From Brevibacterium aurantiacum (GTDB lineage: Bacteria; Actinomycetota; Actinomycetes; Actinomycetales; Brevibacteriaceae), in contig NZ_FXZB01000007.1 in the NCBI RefSeq assembly GCF_900169065.1, positions 96,910-160,909 of the forward strand: DNA of 64,000 nt, given 5' to 3'. Each line of letters starts with the position of its first letter. Within the stretch, counting starts at the first letter, position 1. Shown here one piece after another: positions 54,633-64,000 of this stretch. The position numbers and the translations under genes were made by a program. The notes beneath the pieces were generated by a model. It ran no database searches and was not told the origin of the DNA. It saw only the letters and a program-made list of their open reading frames with translations.

Positions 54633-54738
54633 GTGCCGGAGAGCCGACACGGCTGAAATCCTGATCGAAGCAAGCACGAGACCACCATGTTTGGAACCAT
54701 GGAATCGATCGCCCGGCACGGAACTTATCAGCGATAAG
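54633..54738 (+). promoter_or_regulatory. Structured lysC leader RNA (candidate riboswitch or attenuator)
   Basis: GTGCCGG (54633-54639) pairs with CCGGCAC (54713-54719), enclosing hairpin AGCCG-ACA-CGGCT (54642-54654) and a second arm GATCGA/TCGATC (54663-54668 with 54705-54710) capped by CCATG/CATGG (54685-54689 with 54698-54702). This is a three-way junction. Next, CTTATC-AGC-GATAAG (54724-54738) forms a 6-bp hairpin whose 3' arm includes the first G of the GGAAGAG ribosome site of lysC. Words such as AGGTGC and GGCTGAAA recall the lysine riboswitch, but the element is far too short to be a standard one. Confidence 0.55.
54687..54737 (+). CDS. Possible 16-residue leader peptide before lysC
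   Basis: ATG 54687 to TAA 54735-54737 encodes [16 protein letters not shown]. Its stop touches the lysC ribosome site, so translating it would open the hairpin at 54724-54738. It has no Lys or Thr-run and a weak ribosome site (GAGA), so it may be chance within the RNA structure. Confidence 0.3.
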   Translation: MFGTMESIARHGTYQR

Positions 54739-54750
54739 GAAGAGACTGCA

Positions 54751-57128
<2,378 letters not shown>

Positions 57129-57163
57129 GCACAGATCACAGGCACGCTCGAGCTGAGCTGACT

Positions 57164-57201
57164 GAGAGCCGTCCGAAGACCGTTGGTCTCGGGCGGCTCT
57201 C
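57164..57201 (+). terminator. Terminator of the lysC-asd operon
   Basis: GAGAGCCGTCCGAAGACC and GGTCTCGGGCGGCTCTC pair with few mismatches around GTT, followed by CTGTTT. Confidence 0.8.
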
Positions 57202-57229
57202 CTGTTTCCACACATAAACAGGTTGCTAT

Positions 57230-57245
57230 ATATAAATATTTATAT
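57230..57245. promoter_or_regulatory. AT-only 16-bp palindrome before the metal importer
   Basis: ATATAAATATTTATAT is its own reverse complement and lies 78 bases before the binding-protein start, in a stretch far more AT-rich than the genome. Candidate site for the zinc or manganese regulator, though it is not the usual actinobacterial Zur box. Confidence 0.5.
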
Positions 57246-57270
57246 TAGTGGTGAGTCTTCAAGCTGAGTA

Positions 57271-57291
57271 GTGTGAACGTCGTTGTCACAC
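57271..57291. promoter_or_regulatory. Inverted repeat GTGTGA-N9-TCACAC
   Basis: Perfect 6-bp arms 32 bases before the binding-protein ATG, in operator position. Confidence 0.45.
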
Positions 57292-57322
57292 ATTCCCTCG
57301 CTCACGCTCTGAAAGGCACACC

Positions 57323-58354
57323 ATGCGTTCTTCCCGACTCGGCATCATGTCCGGGGCAATCGCTGTGACCACTGTTGCGGCCCTGAGTGGGTGCGGGGGA
57401 CAGGCCTCTGGATCCACCGAGCTCTCGGTCGTCGCCTCGACCAATGTGTACGCCGACATTGTGTCCCAGGTGGCAGGAGACTTCGCGAAGGTCAGCGCGG
57501 TCATCGATGACCCCAACCAGGACCCGCACTCCTATGAGGCCACGACCCAGGACCGGTTGAAGCTGTCGAAAGCCGACCTGGTCATCCAGAACGGCGGCGG
57601 CTACGACTCGTTCATGACCACGATGCTCGAGGCCTCCGACGTCGAGGTCGACACCATCGACACTGTCTCCATCTCCGGTCTGCCAGGATCCGAGGACCTC
57701 GGCAATGAACCCCATGATCACGGTGATGAGGAAGCCAAGGGCGGCGGCCACGTCCATGAGCACGGCGAAGAAGAAGGTCACGAGCACGCCGAAGAAGACG
57801 GTCACGAGCACGCCCACGGGGAGTTCAACGAACATCTCTGGTACTCGTTGCCCACGATGACGAAGCTCGTCGACGAGGTTGCGACCCACCTCGGCGAGGC
57901 CGAGCCCGAACACAAAGATGACTTCACGGCCAATGCCGATGAGTACAAGAAGACGCTGGAGAAGCTGCAGTCGCAGATCGATGACGCCAAGGCTGAGCAC
58001 GAGGGTGACGAGGTCGCGGCCACTGAGCCCGTACCGCTGTGGCTGTTTGCGGACATGGGGCTGAAGAACATCACCTCCGATGAGTTCCTCGAAGCAGTGG
58101 AAGAGGGCAACGATGTGCCGCCGCTGGTGCTGAAGAAGGCCGAGGAACAGATCTCGTCGGGTGATGCGGTGCTGCTTGGGTACAATACTCAAGCGGCAGG
58201 TCCACAGGCAGAGCAGTTGAAATCCACGGCTGAGAAGTCCGATGTGCCGGTCGTCGACCTCGGCGAGACGATGCCGGCCGATACGCACTACGCGGATTGG
58301 ATGGGCGAATACATCACTGAAATCTCCACCGCGCTCGAAGGACACAAACACTGA
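57323..58354 (+). CDS. Zinc-type ABC transporter solute-binding lipoprotein (ZnuA-like)
   Basis: 343 residues. Lipobox LSGC with Cys24. VVASTNVYADIVSQVAGD and DPHSYEAT (His69) mark the cluster 9 metal-binding fold; a His/Glu-rich loop spans residues 131-171 (about 11 His), followed by NEHLWYSLPTM with a further ligand. The His-rich loop is a feature of zinc-specific ZnuA/AztC proteins and argues against manganese. GAAAGG lies 8 bases before the ATG. First of three importer genes. Confidence 0.94.
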   Translation: MRSSRLGIMSGAIAVTTVAALSGCGGQASGSTELSVVASTNVYADIVSQVAGDFAKVSAVIDDPNQDPHSYEATTQDRLKLSKADLVIQNGGGYDSFMTTMLEASDVEVDTIDTVSISGLPGSEDLGNEPHDHGDEEAKGGGHVHEHGEEEGHEHAEEDGHEHAHGEFNEHLWYSLPTMTKLVDEVATHLGEAEPEHKDDFTANADEYKKTLEKLQSQIDDAKAEHEGDEVAATEPVPLWLFADMGLKNITSDEFLEAVEEGNDVPPLVLKKAEEQISSGDAVLLGYNTQAAGPQAEQLKSTAEKSDVPVVDLGETMPADTHYADWMGEYITEISTALEGHKH

Positions 58355-58356
58355 GA

Positions 58357-59229
58357 ATGGCCCCTGATTCCAACGTTTCTCCAGAGCAGACCACGGCCAC
58401 CGGCCACACCCCGGTGATCAGTCTGCGCGACGCCGAACTGCGTTTCGGGGAACGTGTGCTCTGGCATGACCTCGACCTCGACGTTGCACCGGGGGAGTTC
58501 GTGGCGGTGCTGGGACCCAATGGAACCGGAAAGACATCGCTGCTCAAGGTGCTGCTGGGCCAGCATTCGCTGTCGACGGGCTCAGCCCAGATCGACGGCA
58601 GGAATGTTCATGCGGGCAACTCGGCAATCGGCTACATCCCCCAGCAGCGAGGAATCGACCAGCACACCCCGATGCGCGGTCGCGATCTGGTCCGGATGGG
58701 CATCGACGGGCACCGCTGGGGACCGGGCCGCTTCCTGAAGCGACGTCGTCATCAGGTCGACGAGCTGCTGAACTCCGTCGGCGCCCGCGACTATGCCGAT
58801 GCGCCAGCCGGGACACTGTCCGGTGGCGAGCTCCAACGACTGCGCGTGGCCCAGGCCCTGGCCAACGACCCGTCGGTGCTGCTGTGCGACGAACCACTCC
58901 TGTCCCTGGACATCCACCATCAGAAAGTCGTGGCCAGTCTGCTCCATGAGCAGCGGGTCAAACGCAACACTGCAGTCCTCTTCGTCACCCATGAGATCAA
59001 CCCGATCCTGCCCTACGTCGACCGTGTCCTCTATATCGTGGGCGGTCATTTCCTCGTCGGCACCCCCGCCGAGGTGATGACCACCGAATCGCTGTCCCGG
59101 CTCTACGGCTCCCCAGTCGAAGTGGTGCGAGTGGGCGGTCGGCTCATCGTCGTCGGCGGCGAGGCCGAATGCGTTGACCACCACGTCCACGACGGTGACA
59201 TGACCATAGAACGAGGTGCGATCCGATGA
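58357..59229 (+). CDS. Zinc-type ABC transporter ATPase (ZnuC-like)
   Basis: 290 residues. Walker A GPNGTGKTS, Q-loop YIPQQRGID, signature LSGGELQRLRVAQAL, Walker B VLLCDEPLLSLD, switch His in FVTHEINPILPYVD. The sequence is of the manganese/zinc importer ATPase group. The His-containing C-terminus (ECVDHHVHDGD) is unusual and may sense metal. It begins 2 bases after the binding-protein stop and overlaps the permease by 4 bases. Confidence 0.94.
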   Translation: MAPDSNVSPEQTTATGHTPVISLRDAELRFGERVLWHDLDLDVAPGEFVAVLGPNGTGKTSLLKVLLGQHSLSTGSAQIDGRNVHAGNSAIGYIPQQRGIDQHTPMRGRDLVRMGIDGHRWGPGRFLKRRRHQVDELLNSVGARDYADAPAGTLSGGELQRLRVAQALANDPSVLLCDEPLLSLDIHHQKVVASLLHEQRVKRNTAVLFVTHEINPILPYVDRVLYIVGGHFLVGTPAEVMTTESLSRLYGSPVEVVRVGGRLIVVGGEAECVDHHVHDGDMTIERGAIR

Positions 59230-60137
59230 CGGCTCAGGAGATCTTCGGCAGCCTCTTCACCTTCGAAGACTACGGCGAGCTGGTGGCGCTGCTGTTCAAC
59301 TCGCTCATCGCGGCCGGGCTGCTCGGCGTCGTCGGCGGACTCATCAGCGTCTTCGTCATGGCCCGCGACATCCCCTTCGCAGTCCACGGAATCTCCGAGC
59401 TCTCGTTCGCCGGTGCCGCCTTCGCCCTGCTCATCGGGTTCGACGTGGTGGGCGGTTCCATCATCGGCTCCATCATCGCCGCTCTCATCATCGGCGTGGG
59501 CGGGGCCAAGGCCTCGGAGAAGAACGCCATCATCGGCGTGCTCATGCCCTTCGGCCTGGGCCTGGCGATCCTGTTCCTCGCCCTCTACGACGGTCGGGCC
59601 GCCAGCAAGTTCGGGCTGCTGACCGGTCAGATCGTGGCCATCACCCCGAGCCAGATCATGACCCTGGTGGTGAGTTCGCTGATCGTGCTTCTGGTGCTCG
59701 CCGTGATCTGGCGCCCGCTCATGTTCGCCAGCCTCGACCCCGAGGTCGCCCGCGCCAAAGGGGTGCCGGTGTCCGGGCTGACGATCGTGTTCATGCTCGT
59801 CCTCGGCCTGGCCGTGGCATTGAGCGTGCAGGTGGTGGGCGTGCTCCTCGTGTTGGCTCTGCTCATCACTCCGGCGGCGGCTGCCACCCAGCTCTCGGCC
59901 TCCCCGGTGTGGGTCCCGGTGCTCAGCGTCATCTTCGCGGTCACATCATCAGTCGGCGGCATCCTCATCGCGCTCGGCTCACCGGTGGTGCCGATCAGCC
60001 CGTTCGTCACCACGATCTCCTTCCTCATCTACCTCGTCTGCCGCCTCGTGGGGCGGCGGCGGATGAAGCATCTGCATCGTCGCCGCACGGCCCGTGCCGC
60101 AGACGAACATGAGAACCCCGTCGCGACCGTCACCTGA
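59226..60137 (+). CDS. Zinc-type ABC transporter permease (ZnuB-like)
   Basis: 303 residues with about eight membrane segments of the ABC-3 family: SLIAAGLLGVVGGLISVFVMARDIPFAVHGISELSFAGAAFALL and VALSVQVVGVLLVLALLITPAAAA. ATG 59226 overlaps the ATPase stop. A basic C-terminal tail (RRRMKHLHRRRTARA) faces the cytoplasm. Confidence 0.94.
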   Translation: MTAQEIFGSLFTFEDYGELVALLFNSLIAAGLLGVVGGLISVFVMARDIPFAVHGISELSFAGAAFALLIGFDVVGGSIIGSIIAALIIGVGGAKASEKNAIIGVLMPFGLGLAILFLALYDGRAASKFGLLTGQIVAITPSQIMTLVVSSLIVLLVLAVIWRPLMFASLDPEVARAKGVPVSGLTIVFMLVLGLAVALSVQVVGVLLVLALLITPAAAATQLSASPVWVPVLSVIFAVTSSVGGILIALGSPVVPISPFVTTISFLIYLVCRLVGRRRMKHLHRRRTARAADEHENPVATVT

Positions 60138-60197
60138 GGCGCCGTCAGGCGGTCCTTGGGGGAGGCAGTCGGTGGGAGAACGGGCAGGATCGCCGAC

Positions 60198-60203
60198 TAG
60201 AGT
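60198..60203 (+). promoter_or_regulatory. Leaderless -10 element for the phosphoesterase
   Basis: TAGAGT ends 7 bases before ATG 60211; no ribosome site. Confidence 0.6.
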
Positions 60204-60210
60204 TGGACGA

Positions 60211-61149
60211 ATGAAGAAACGTGCACTATTCGCCGGCGCCCTTGCAGTCCCCGCGGCGGCCGGAATCTGGGGAGCGGTCATCGAACCGCACCTCTTCACG
60301 GTCCGGCGCCACACACTGCCGATACTGCCCGCCGGGGCGAAGAGCATCAGAATGCTGCACGTCTCGGATCTGCATCTGGCTCCGTGGCAGAAACACAGAG
60401 CCGCATGGGTCAAGGCGCTGACCCGGTTGGAGCCCGACGTGGTCGTCAATACCGGCGACAATCTCTCTGCCGACATCGTGCCCGCCGTCCTCGATGTCTT
60501 CGATGGGCTCCTCGACGTTCCCGGGGTCTTCGTCCTTGGATCCAATGACTTCTTCTCACCCACAGCGAAGAACCCCGCGAAGTACCTGCGCTCACCTTCA
60601 GAGGTGAAGCACCGTACGCAGCCCGACCTCGACGTCAAGGCCCTGATCCGTGGGTTCGAGGCCAGAGACACGCCCGCCGTGACCCGTGGATGGCATTTCC
60701 TCGACAACGCCGAGGCGAGTCTGACGATCCGGGGGACCAGGATCGATTTCTGCGGTCTCGGGGATTCCCACATCGACCGCGACCGAATCCAGCTGAACCA
60801 GGGTCAGGGGAGCGGTCCGAACGCGTACGACTACCCACGGTTCGATCCTGCTTCTGGGGTGAAAGTGGGCGTTACGCACGCGCCGTATTCGCGCACCCTG
60901 GAGGCGTTCACCTCGGCGGGGGCCGATCTCATCATGACCGGACATACCCACGGGGGACAGATTCGGGTCCCCTTCTGGGGTGCGCCGGTGACGAACTGCG
61001 ACCTGGATCGGACACGCGCGAGAGGTGTCTTTCCGTATCGAAAATCTCTTGTCGAGATCTCTGCCGGGTTGGGCTTCTCGCCCTTCTCACCGGTGCGTTT
61101 CGCCTGCCGTCCCGAGGTCAGCCTCCTGACCTTGGTTCCCAGAGGCTGA
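60211..61149 (+). CDS. Membrane-associated metallophosphoesterase
   Basis: 312 residues, YaeI-like calcineurin fold. One N-terminal hydrophobic segment (ALFAGALAVPAAAGIWGAVI) anchors it. Metal motifs: HVSDLHLAPWQ, NTGDN, GSNDFFS (GNHD variant with Ser-Asn), THAPY and TGHTHGGQIRVPFWG. ATG 60211 is chosen from the leaderless -10; the longer frame begins in the permease gene. The GNH(D/E) block here reads LGSNDFF, losing the usual His, as in several actinobacterial members. Next gene is a class A PBP, a pairing common in actinobacteria. Confidence 0.9.
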   Translation: MKKRALFAGALAVPAAAGIWGAVIEPHLFTVRRHTLPILPAGAKSIRMLHVSDLHLAPWQKHRAAWVKALTRLEPDVVVNTGDNLSADIVPAVLDVFDGLLDVPGVFVLGSNDFFSPTAKNPAKYLRSPSEVKHRTQPDLDVKALIRGFEARDTPAVTRGWHFLDNAEASLTIRGTRIDFCGLGDSHIDRDRIQLNQGQGSGPNAYDYPRFDPASGVKVGVTHAPYSRTLEAFTSAGADLIMTGHTHGGQIRVPFWGAPVTNCDLDRTRARGVFPYRKSLVEISAGLGFSPFSPVRFACRPEVSLLTLVPRG

Positions 61150-61191
61150 CGTTCTCAACGGTTTTTGAGAATTTGCACAACTCGTATTAGC

Positions 61192-61197
61192 TAAACT
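61192..61197 (+). promoter_or_regulatory. Leaderless -10 element for the penicillin-binding protein
   Basis: TAAACT ends 7 bases before ATG 61205. Confidence 0.6.
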
Positions 61198-61204
61198 TGT
61201 TGTC

Positions 61205-63550
61205 ATGGTGTCTCCTGAGTCAAATCCGAATCCGACCAAGACGGGTGCGTTCCTCCAATTCGTCGCCGTGAGCGCGGTGGCGGGAATCGTCGCCGCCGGT
61301 CTTGCCATCCCCGGGGTCGGCGTCGCTACTGCCAGCGCAAACAGTGCCGTCGAGATCTTCAATTCGCTTCCCGCCACCCTCGAGATCCAGGATCTGGGGG
61401 AGAAGTCGACGATGCTTGCCTCCGACGGATCGGAGATCGCAGAGTTCTACTGGCAGAACCGAGTCGAGGTGCCCCTCGATGAGATCTCAGACCACATGCA
61501 GGACGCGACGATCGCAGTCGAGGACTACAGGTACTTCGAACACGGCGGCGTCGACATCGAGGGCATCGCGCGTGCGGCGGTGCACAACATGGTGTCCTCG
61601 ACGACACAGGGCGGATCAACGCTGACTCAGCAGTATGTGAAGAACGTGCTCGCGGAGAACGCCCACGCCGAAGCGGACAAAGAGGGTGTGTCGGCAGCCA
61701 AGGAGTCGGAGGGCACGGCCGGCTATGCGCGTAAGCTGCGCGAAGCCAAACTCGCTGTGGCAGTTGAGAAGAAGTACGACAAGAAGGACATTCTCAACCG
61801 CTACATGAACATCAACAACTACTCCGGTTCGCCCAATGCCTACGGAGTGCAGGCGGCCGCCCACAAATACTGGGGCATCGACGCCAAGGACCTCAATATT
61901 CCGCAGTCGGCGATGCTCGCCGGCATTGTGCAGAACCCTTCGGCGTTCAACCCGCAGCGGTCCCCCGACCAGGTGCTCAAGCGTCGCAACACCGTGCTCG
62001 GGCAGATGCTCAAGTACGACCACATCACGCAGAAGGAATACGACAAGGCGGTCAAGACCGACCTCGACCTCGACCTGCATGAGACTCCGAACGGCTGTTC
62101 GGCAGCCAAGAGCAAGGCAGAATTCTTCTGCAACTATGTTCAGAACGTCATTATGAATGATGACACCTTCGGCGACACGGCTGACGAACGCCTGGCCTTC
62201 CTCCAACGTGGTGGTCTGAAGATCAAGACCAGCCTCAATCCCGATATCCAGAAGATCGCGGACAAAGAGATCAAGAAGCGCGTCCCCGTCGGCGACCCCT
62301 CCGGCGCCGGTCACGCCCTGGTGACGATCGAACCTGGAACCGGTGAAGTCATCGCCATGGCCGAGAACCGCGAATACACCGCGGGAGAGGTCAAGAAGAA
62401 GGACAAGAACAAGAAGACCTCGATCAACTACACCGTCGACAAGAAGCACAACGGAGGCGGCGGCTTCCAGGTCGGTTCGACGTGGAAGCCTTTCGTCCTG
62501 ACGGCATGGCTGAAGGAAGGAAAGAGCCTCAACACCACCGTCAATGCGACGAAGCGCAATTTCCCGGCCAGCTCCTGGAAGTACGAGGGCTGTCCGAACA
62601 TGGCCGGAGACTGGGACCCGAACAACGCCGGCGACGGACCAGGTAAGGGGTCGATGACCGCGCTCGAGGCGACGAAGAATTCCGTCAACACAGGTTACGC
62701 CGCGATGGGCAACCAGTTGAACATGTGCGACATCATGGACACCGCGATGGATCTGGGCATCCGATACGGCAGTGGTGAGGCGCTCGACTTCAAGAACAAG
62801 CAGGGCTTCATTCAGGCGCTCTCGCCCTCCTCGATTCTCGGTACGACGGAGACCACCCCGATCGCCATGGCCGCAGCATTCGCGACCTTCGCAAACGAAG
62901 GTGAGTTCTGCGGGCCCAAGCCGATCACCGAGATCAAGGATCGCAACGGCAAGAAGCTTGATCTTCCGGGTGAAGGATGCAAGCGCGTCCTCTCCAAGGA
63001 CGTCGCCAGGGGCGTTGCTTACGCACTGACGCAGACTTTCAACGGCGGCACGACCAGCTCGCTGAAGATCGGAGTCCCGGCCGGTGCCAAGACCGGTACG
63101 ACGAACTTCGAGGTCGGTCACACCTGGTTGCTCGGGTTCACGAAGACTTTGTCGACCGCGGTCTGGACCGGTGATCCGGGCGGAACCCGCGATTGGCGCT
63201 ACGACGGTGCTGGTGCTGTTAATGGGCAAGTCTACGGTGCCACGCTCTCCGGTAAGACTTGGCAGGCCTACATGAGGCAAGCAGTCAAGGAGACCAAGGG
63301 CAACACCGGCTTCCCGAAGCCCAGCAGCAAGTACTTCTCCGGAGGCGGCTCCGGCGGTGGCGGCGGTTCGTCCACCGGCGGCCGCAGCGGCGGTGGAGGC
63401 GGTAGAAGCCACAACAACGGCGGCGACAACGGCGGTGGCGGAGGTAACTCCGGCAGCAACGGCGGCGGTGGCGGTGGCTCGTCGAACGGCGGTGGCGGCG
63501 GCACCGGCGGCGGAGATGGTGGCGAGGCTCCCGGCCTCGGCGGCAACTGA
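61205..63550 (+). CDS. Class A penicillin-binding protein (transglycosylase/transpeptidase)
   Basis: 781 residues, bifunctional cell-wall synthase. One N-terminal membrane segment, then the GT51 glycosyltransferase with Glu106 in AVEDYRYFEHGG and TTQGGSTLTQQYVKN. Transpeptidase motifs: S425-T-W-K428, S493-V-N495 and K629-T-G631. The last 65 residues are Gly/Ser/Asn-rich (repeats of GGGG with Ser, Arg, Asn), probably a flexible wall-spanning tail. It is like PonA/PBP1 of actinobacteria; a PASTA domain is absent. Confidence 0.96.
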   Translation: MVSPESNPNPTKTGAFLQFVAVSAVAGIVAAGLAIPGVGVATASANSAVEIFNSLPATLEIQDLGEKSTMLASDGSEIAEFYWQNRVEVPLDEISDHMQDATIAVEDYRYFEHGGVDIEGIARAAVHNMVSSTTQGGSTLTQQYVKNVLAENAHAEADKEGVSAAKESEGTAGYARKLREAKLAVAVEKKYDKKDILNRYMNINNYSGSPNAYGVQAAAHKYWGIDAKDLNIPQSAMLAGIVQNPSAFNPQRSPDQVLKRRNTVLGQMLKYDHITQKEYDKAVKTDLDLDLHETPNGCSAAKSKAEFFCNYVQNVIMNDDTFGDTADERLAFLQRGGLKIKTSLNPDIQKIADKEIKKRVPVGDPSGAGHALVTIEPGTGEVIAMAENREYTAGEVKKKDKNKKTSINYTVDKKHNGGGGFQVGSTWKPFVLTAWLKEGKSLNTTVNATKRNFPASSWKYEGCPNMAGDWDPNNAGDGPGKGSMTALEATKNSVNTGYAAMGNQLNMCDIMDTAMDLGIRYGSGEALDFKNKQGFIQALSPSSILGTTETTPIAMAAAFATFANEGEFCGPKPITEIKDRNGKKLDLPGEGCKRVLSKDVARGVAYALTQTFNGGTTSSLKIGVPAGAKTGTTNFEVGHTWLLGFTKTLSTAVWTGDPGGTRDWRYDGAGAVNGQVYGATLSGKTWQAYMRQAVKETKGNTGFPKPSSKYFSGGGSGGGGGSSTGGRSGGGGGRSHNNGGDNGGGGGNSGSNGGGGGGSSNGGGGGTGGGDGGEAPGLGGN

Positions 63551-63561
63551 CACAGCTGCTT

Positions 63562-63593
63562 CGTTATCTGATAGAGGCGTCTATCAGATAACG
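63562..63593. terminator. Perfect 14-bp hairpin after the PBP gene
   Basis: CGTTATCTGATAGA and TCTATCAGATAACG enclose GGCG, 12 bases past the stop. It can be a terminator, but the AT-rich arms without a T-run also look like a dimeric repressor site. Confidence 0.6.
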
Positions 63594-64000
63594 ACCCCGC
63601 TTAGTAGTTCCCACCCGTCGCTACACAACTCGAATAGCCGACCAGCTCTCCACGCATCGGATTTGAGAGTAGCGAATATAGCCCACGGAGGTCGCAACAG
63701 GAGCTGGTGCCCGTGCCCGTTTATCAGCGCGACCAGCGTTGAAGACGGCCGATATTGAATGGGTCTACGTCTATCTTCACTGTTACTTGCCCGAATCCAA
63801 CAGAGAATTTCGTTCCAAGGCGCCTTCAGAGTCGGGCACAGGTGAACCGGCGACGAACCGTGGCCAGTGCTGGGGTCAAGTCCCTTTTCGTGGTGTTCTT
63901 CGGTAGTTCCTTTAACTTGGTATTAAGCAGCGGGGTCGGGCTACGAATCACGCGGTCAGCGGCATCACCACCCCGACCGGGTCGACCTCGGTCTGCCCAT
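63594..64000. other. Gene-free end segment
   Basis: No ORF with a family pattern. The base composition is less GC-rich than the rest. The last bases on the minus strand (63998 to a TGA at 63948) read GQTEVDPVGVVMPLTA, which could be the end of a gene starting beyond the window. The stretch 63870-63935 (GGGGTCAAGTCCC and on) looks like DNA bordering an insertion element, but no inverted end could be confirmed. Confidence 0.4.

Noticed and set aside
54633..54719. Standard lysine riboswitch, TPP riboswitch or T-box before lysC
   Set aside because: Too short for the L box, no TPP core, and no T-box sequence; kept only as an unassigned structured leader.
61616..63553. Minus-strand ORF of 645 codons
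   Set aside because: Shadow of the penicillin-binding protein gene, long only because of GC bias.

Overview
The window is high-GC DNA with the coding style of an actinobacterium. Pointers are a short Gram-positive-type SRP RNA, many leaderless promoters (TANNNT followed 6-7 bases later by ATG or GTG), a lysC-asd operon with an internal lysC start, a mycothiol/DinB-type TIGR03085 protein, IdeR/DtxR-like iron boxes and a HspR/HAIR-like box. The mix resembles Brevibacterium or a close relative; that genus call is inference. No prophage, CRISPR array or intact insertion sequence was seen.

Layout. 1-5280: a cut-off kinase-like phosphotransferase, an aldehyde dehydrogenase/DUF779 pair, and an XRE-cupin repressor divergent from a CxxC flavoprotein oxidoreductase and a methyltransferase. 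5287-14508: a six-gene minus-strand transport and oxidation operon (oligopeptide-type ABC transporter, flavin monooxygenase, carboxymuconolactone-decarboxylase-like double-domain protein) of the KPN_01854-01858 type, behind a 28-bp palindrome and divergent from two tandem VOC proteins. 14555-23756: a proteostasis neighbourhood with a ClpC-like ATPase under a HAIR-like box, YidC/DUF6412, an active ClpP overlapping a ClpP homologue that lacks catalytic Ser and His, a two-component system, and a ClgR/PopR-like regulator. 23883-30261: an iron-type binding lipoprotein, an L,D-transpeptidase, SRP RNA, tRNA-Ser(GGA), a dimethylsulfone-monooxygenase fragment, and a SpoIID/LGFP gene with an in-frame amber codon. 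30262-33536: a DUF4333 lipoprotein, a DGPF/ECF42 sigma pair and a DNA alkylation repair protein. 33565-38509: a siderophore-type ABC importer with an IdeR-like box and an AraC regulator. 38577-43554: amidase, small regulator/membrane pair, flavodoxin-like protein, sirtuin, TIGR03085 protein and a damaged DUF4190-like gene. 43551-49159: a conserved unknown operon (DUF4178, DUF2617, Gly-rich protein, DUF350, membrane spermidine-synthase-like enzyme), a double GNAT protein and a DUF1707 pair. 49276-57128: dnaX-recR, a DUF2975/HTH pair, lysC-asd. 57323-63550: a zinc-type ABC importer, a membrane-linked phosphoesterase and a class A penicillin-binding protein. The last 450 bases hold no recognisable gene.

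Working together. The Clp genes look like a dedicated protein-quality system with its own candidate regulators. The two iron-binding lipoproteins carry similar iron boxes and may share one permease. lysC is preceded by a 119-nt leader that folds on paper into a three-way junction plus a hairpin touching the ribosome binding site. The strongest leads for something new are the ClpP/ClpR-like pair, the lysC leader, the KPN_0185x-type operon with its palindrome, and a 10-base word (GCCGAGGTGG) that recurs far above expectation.
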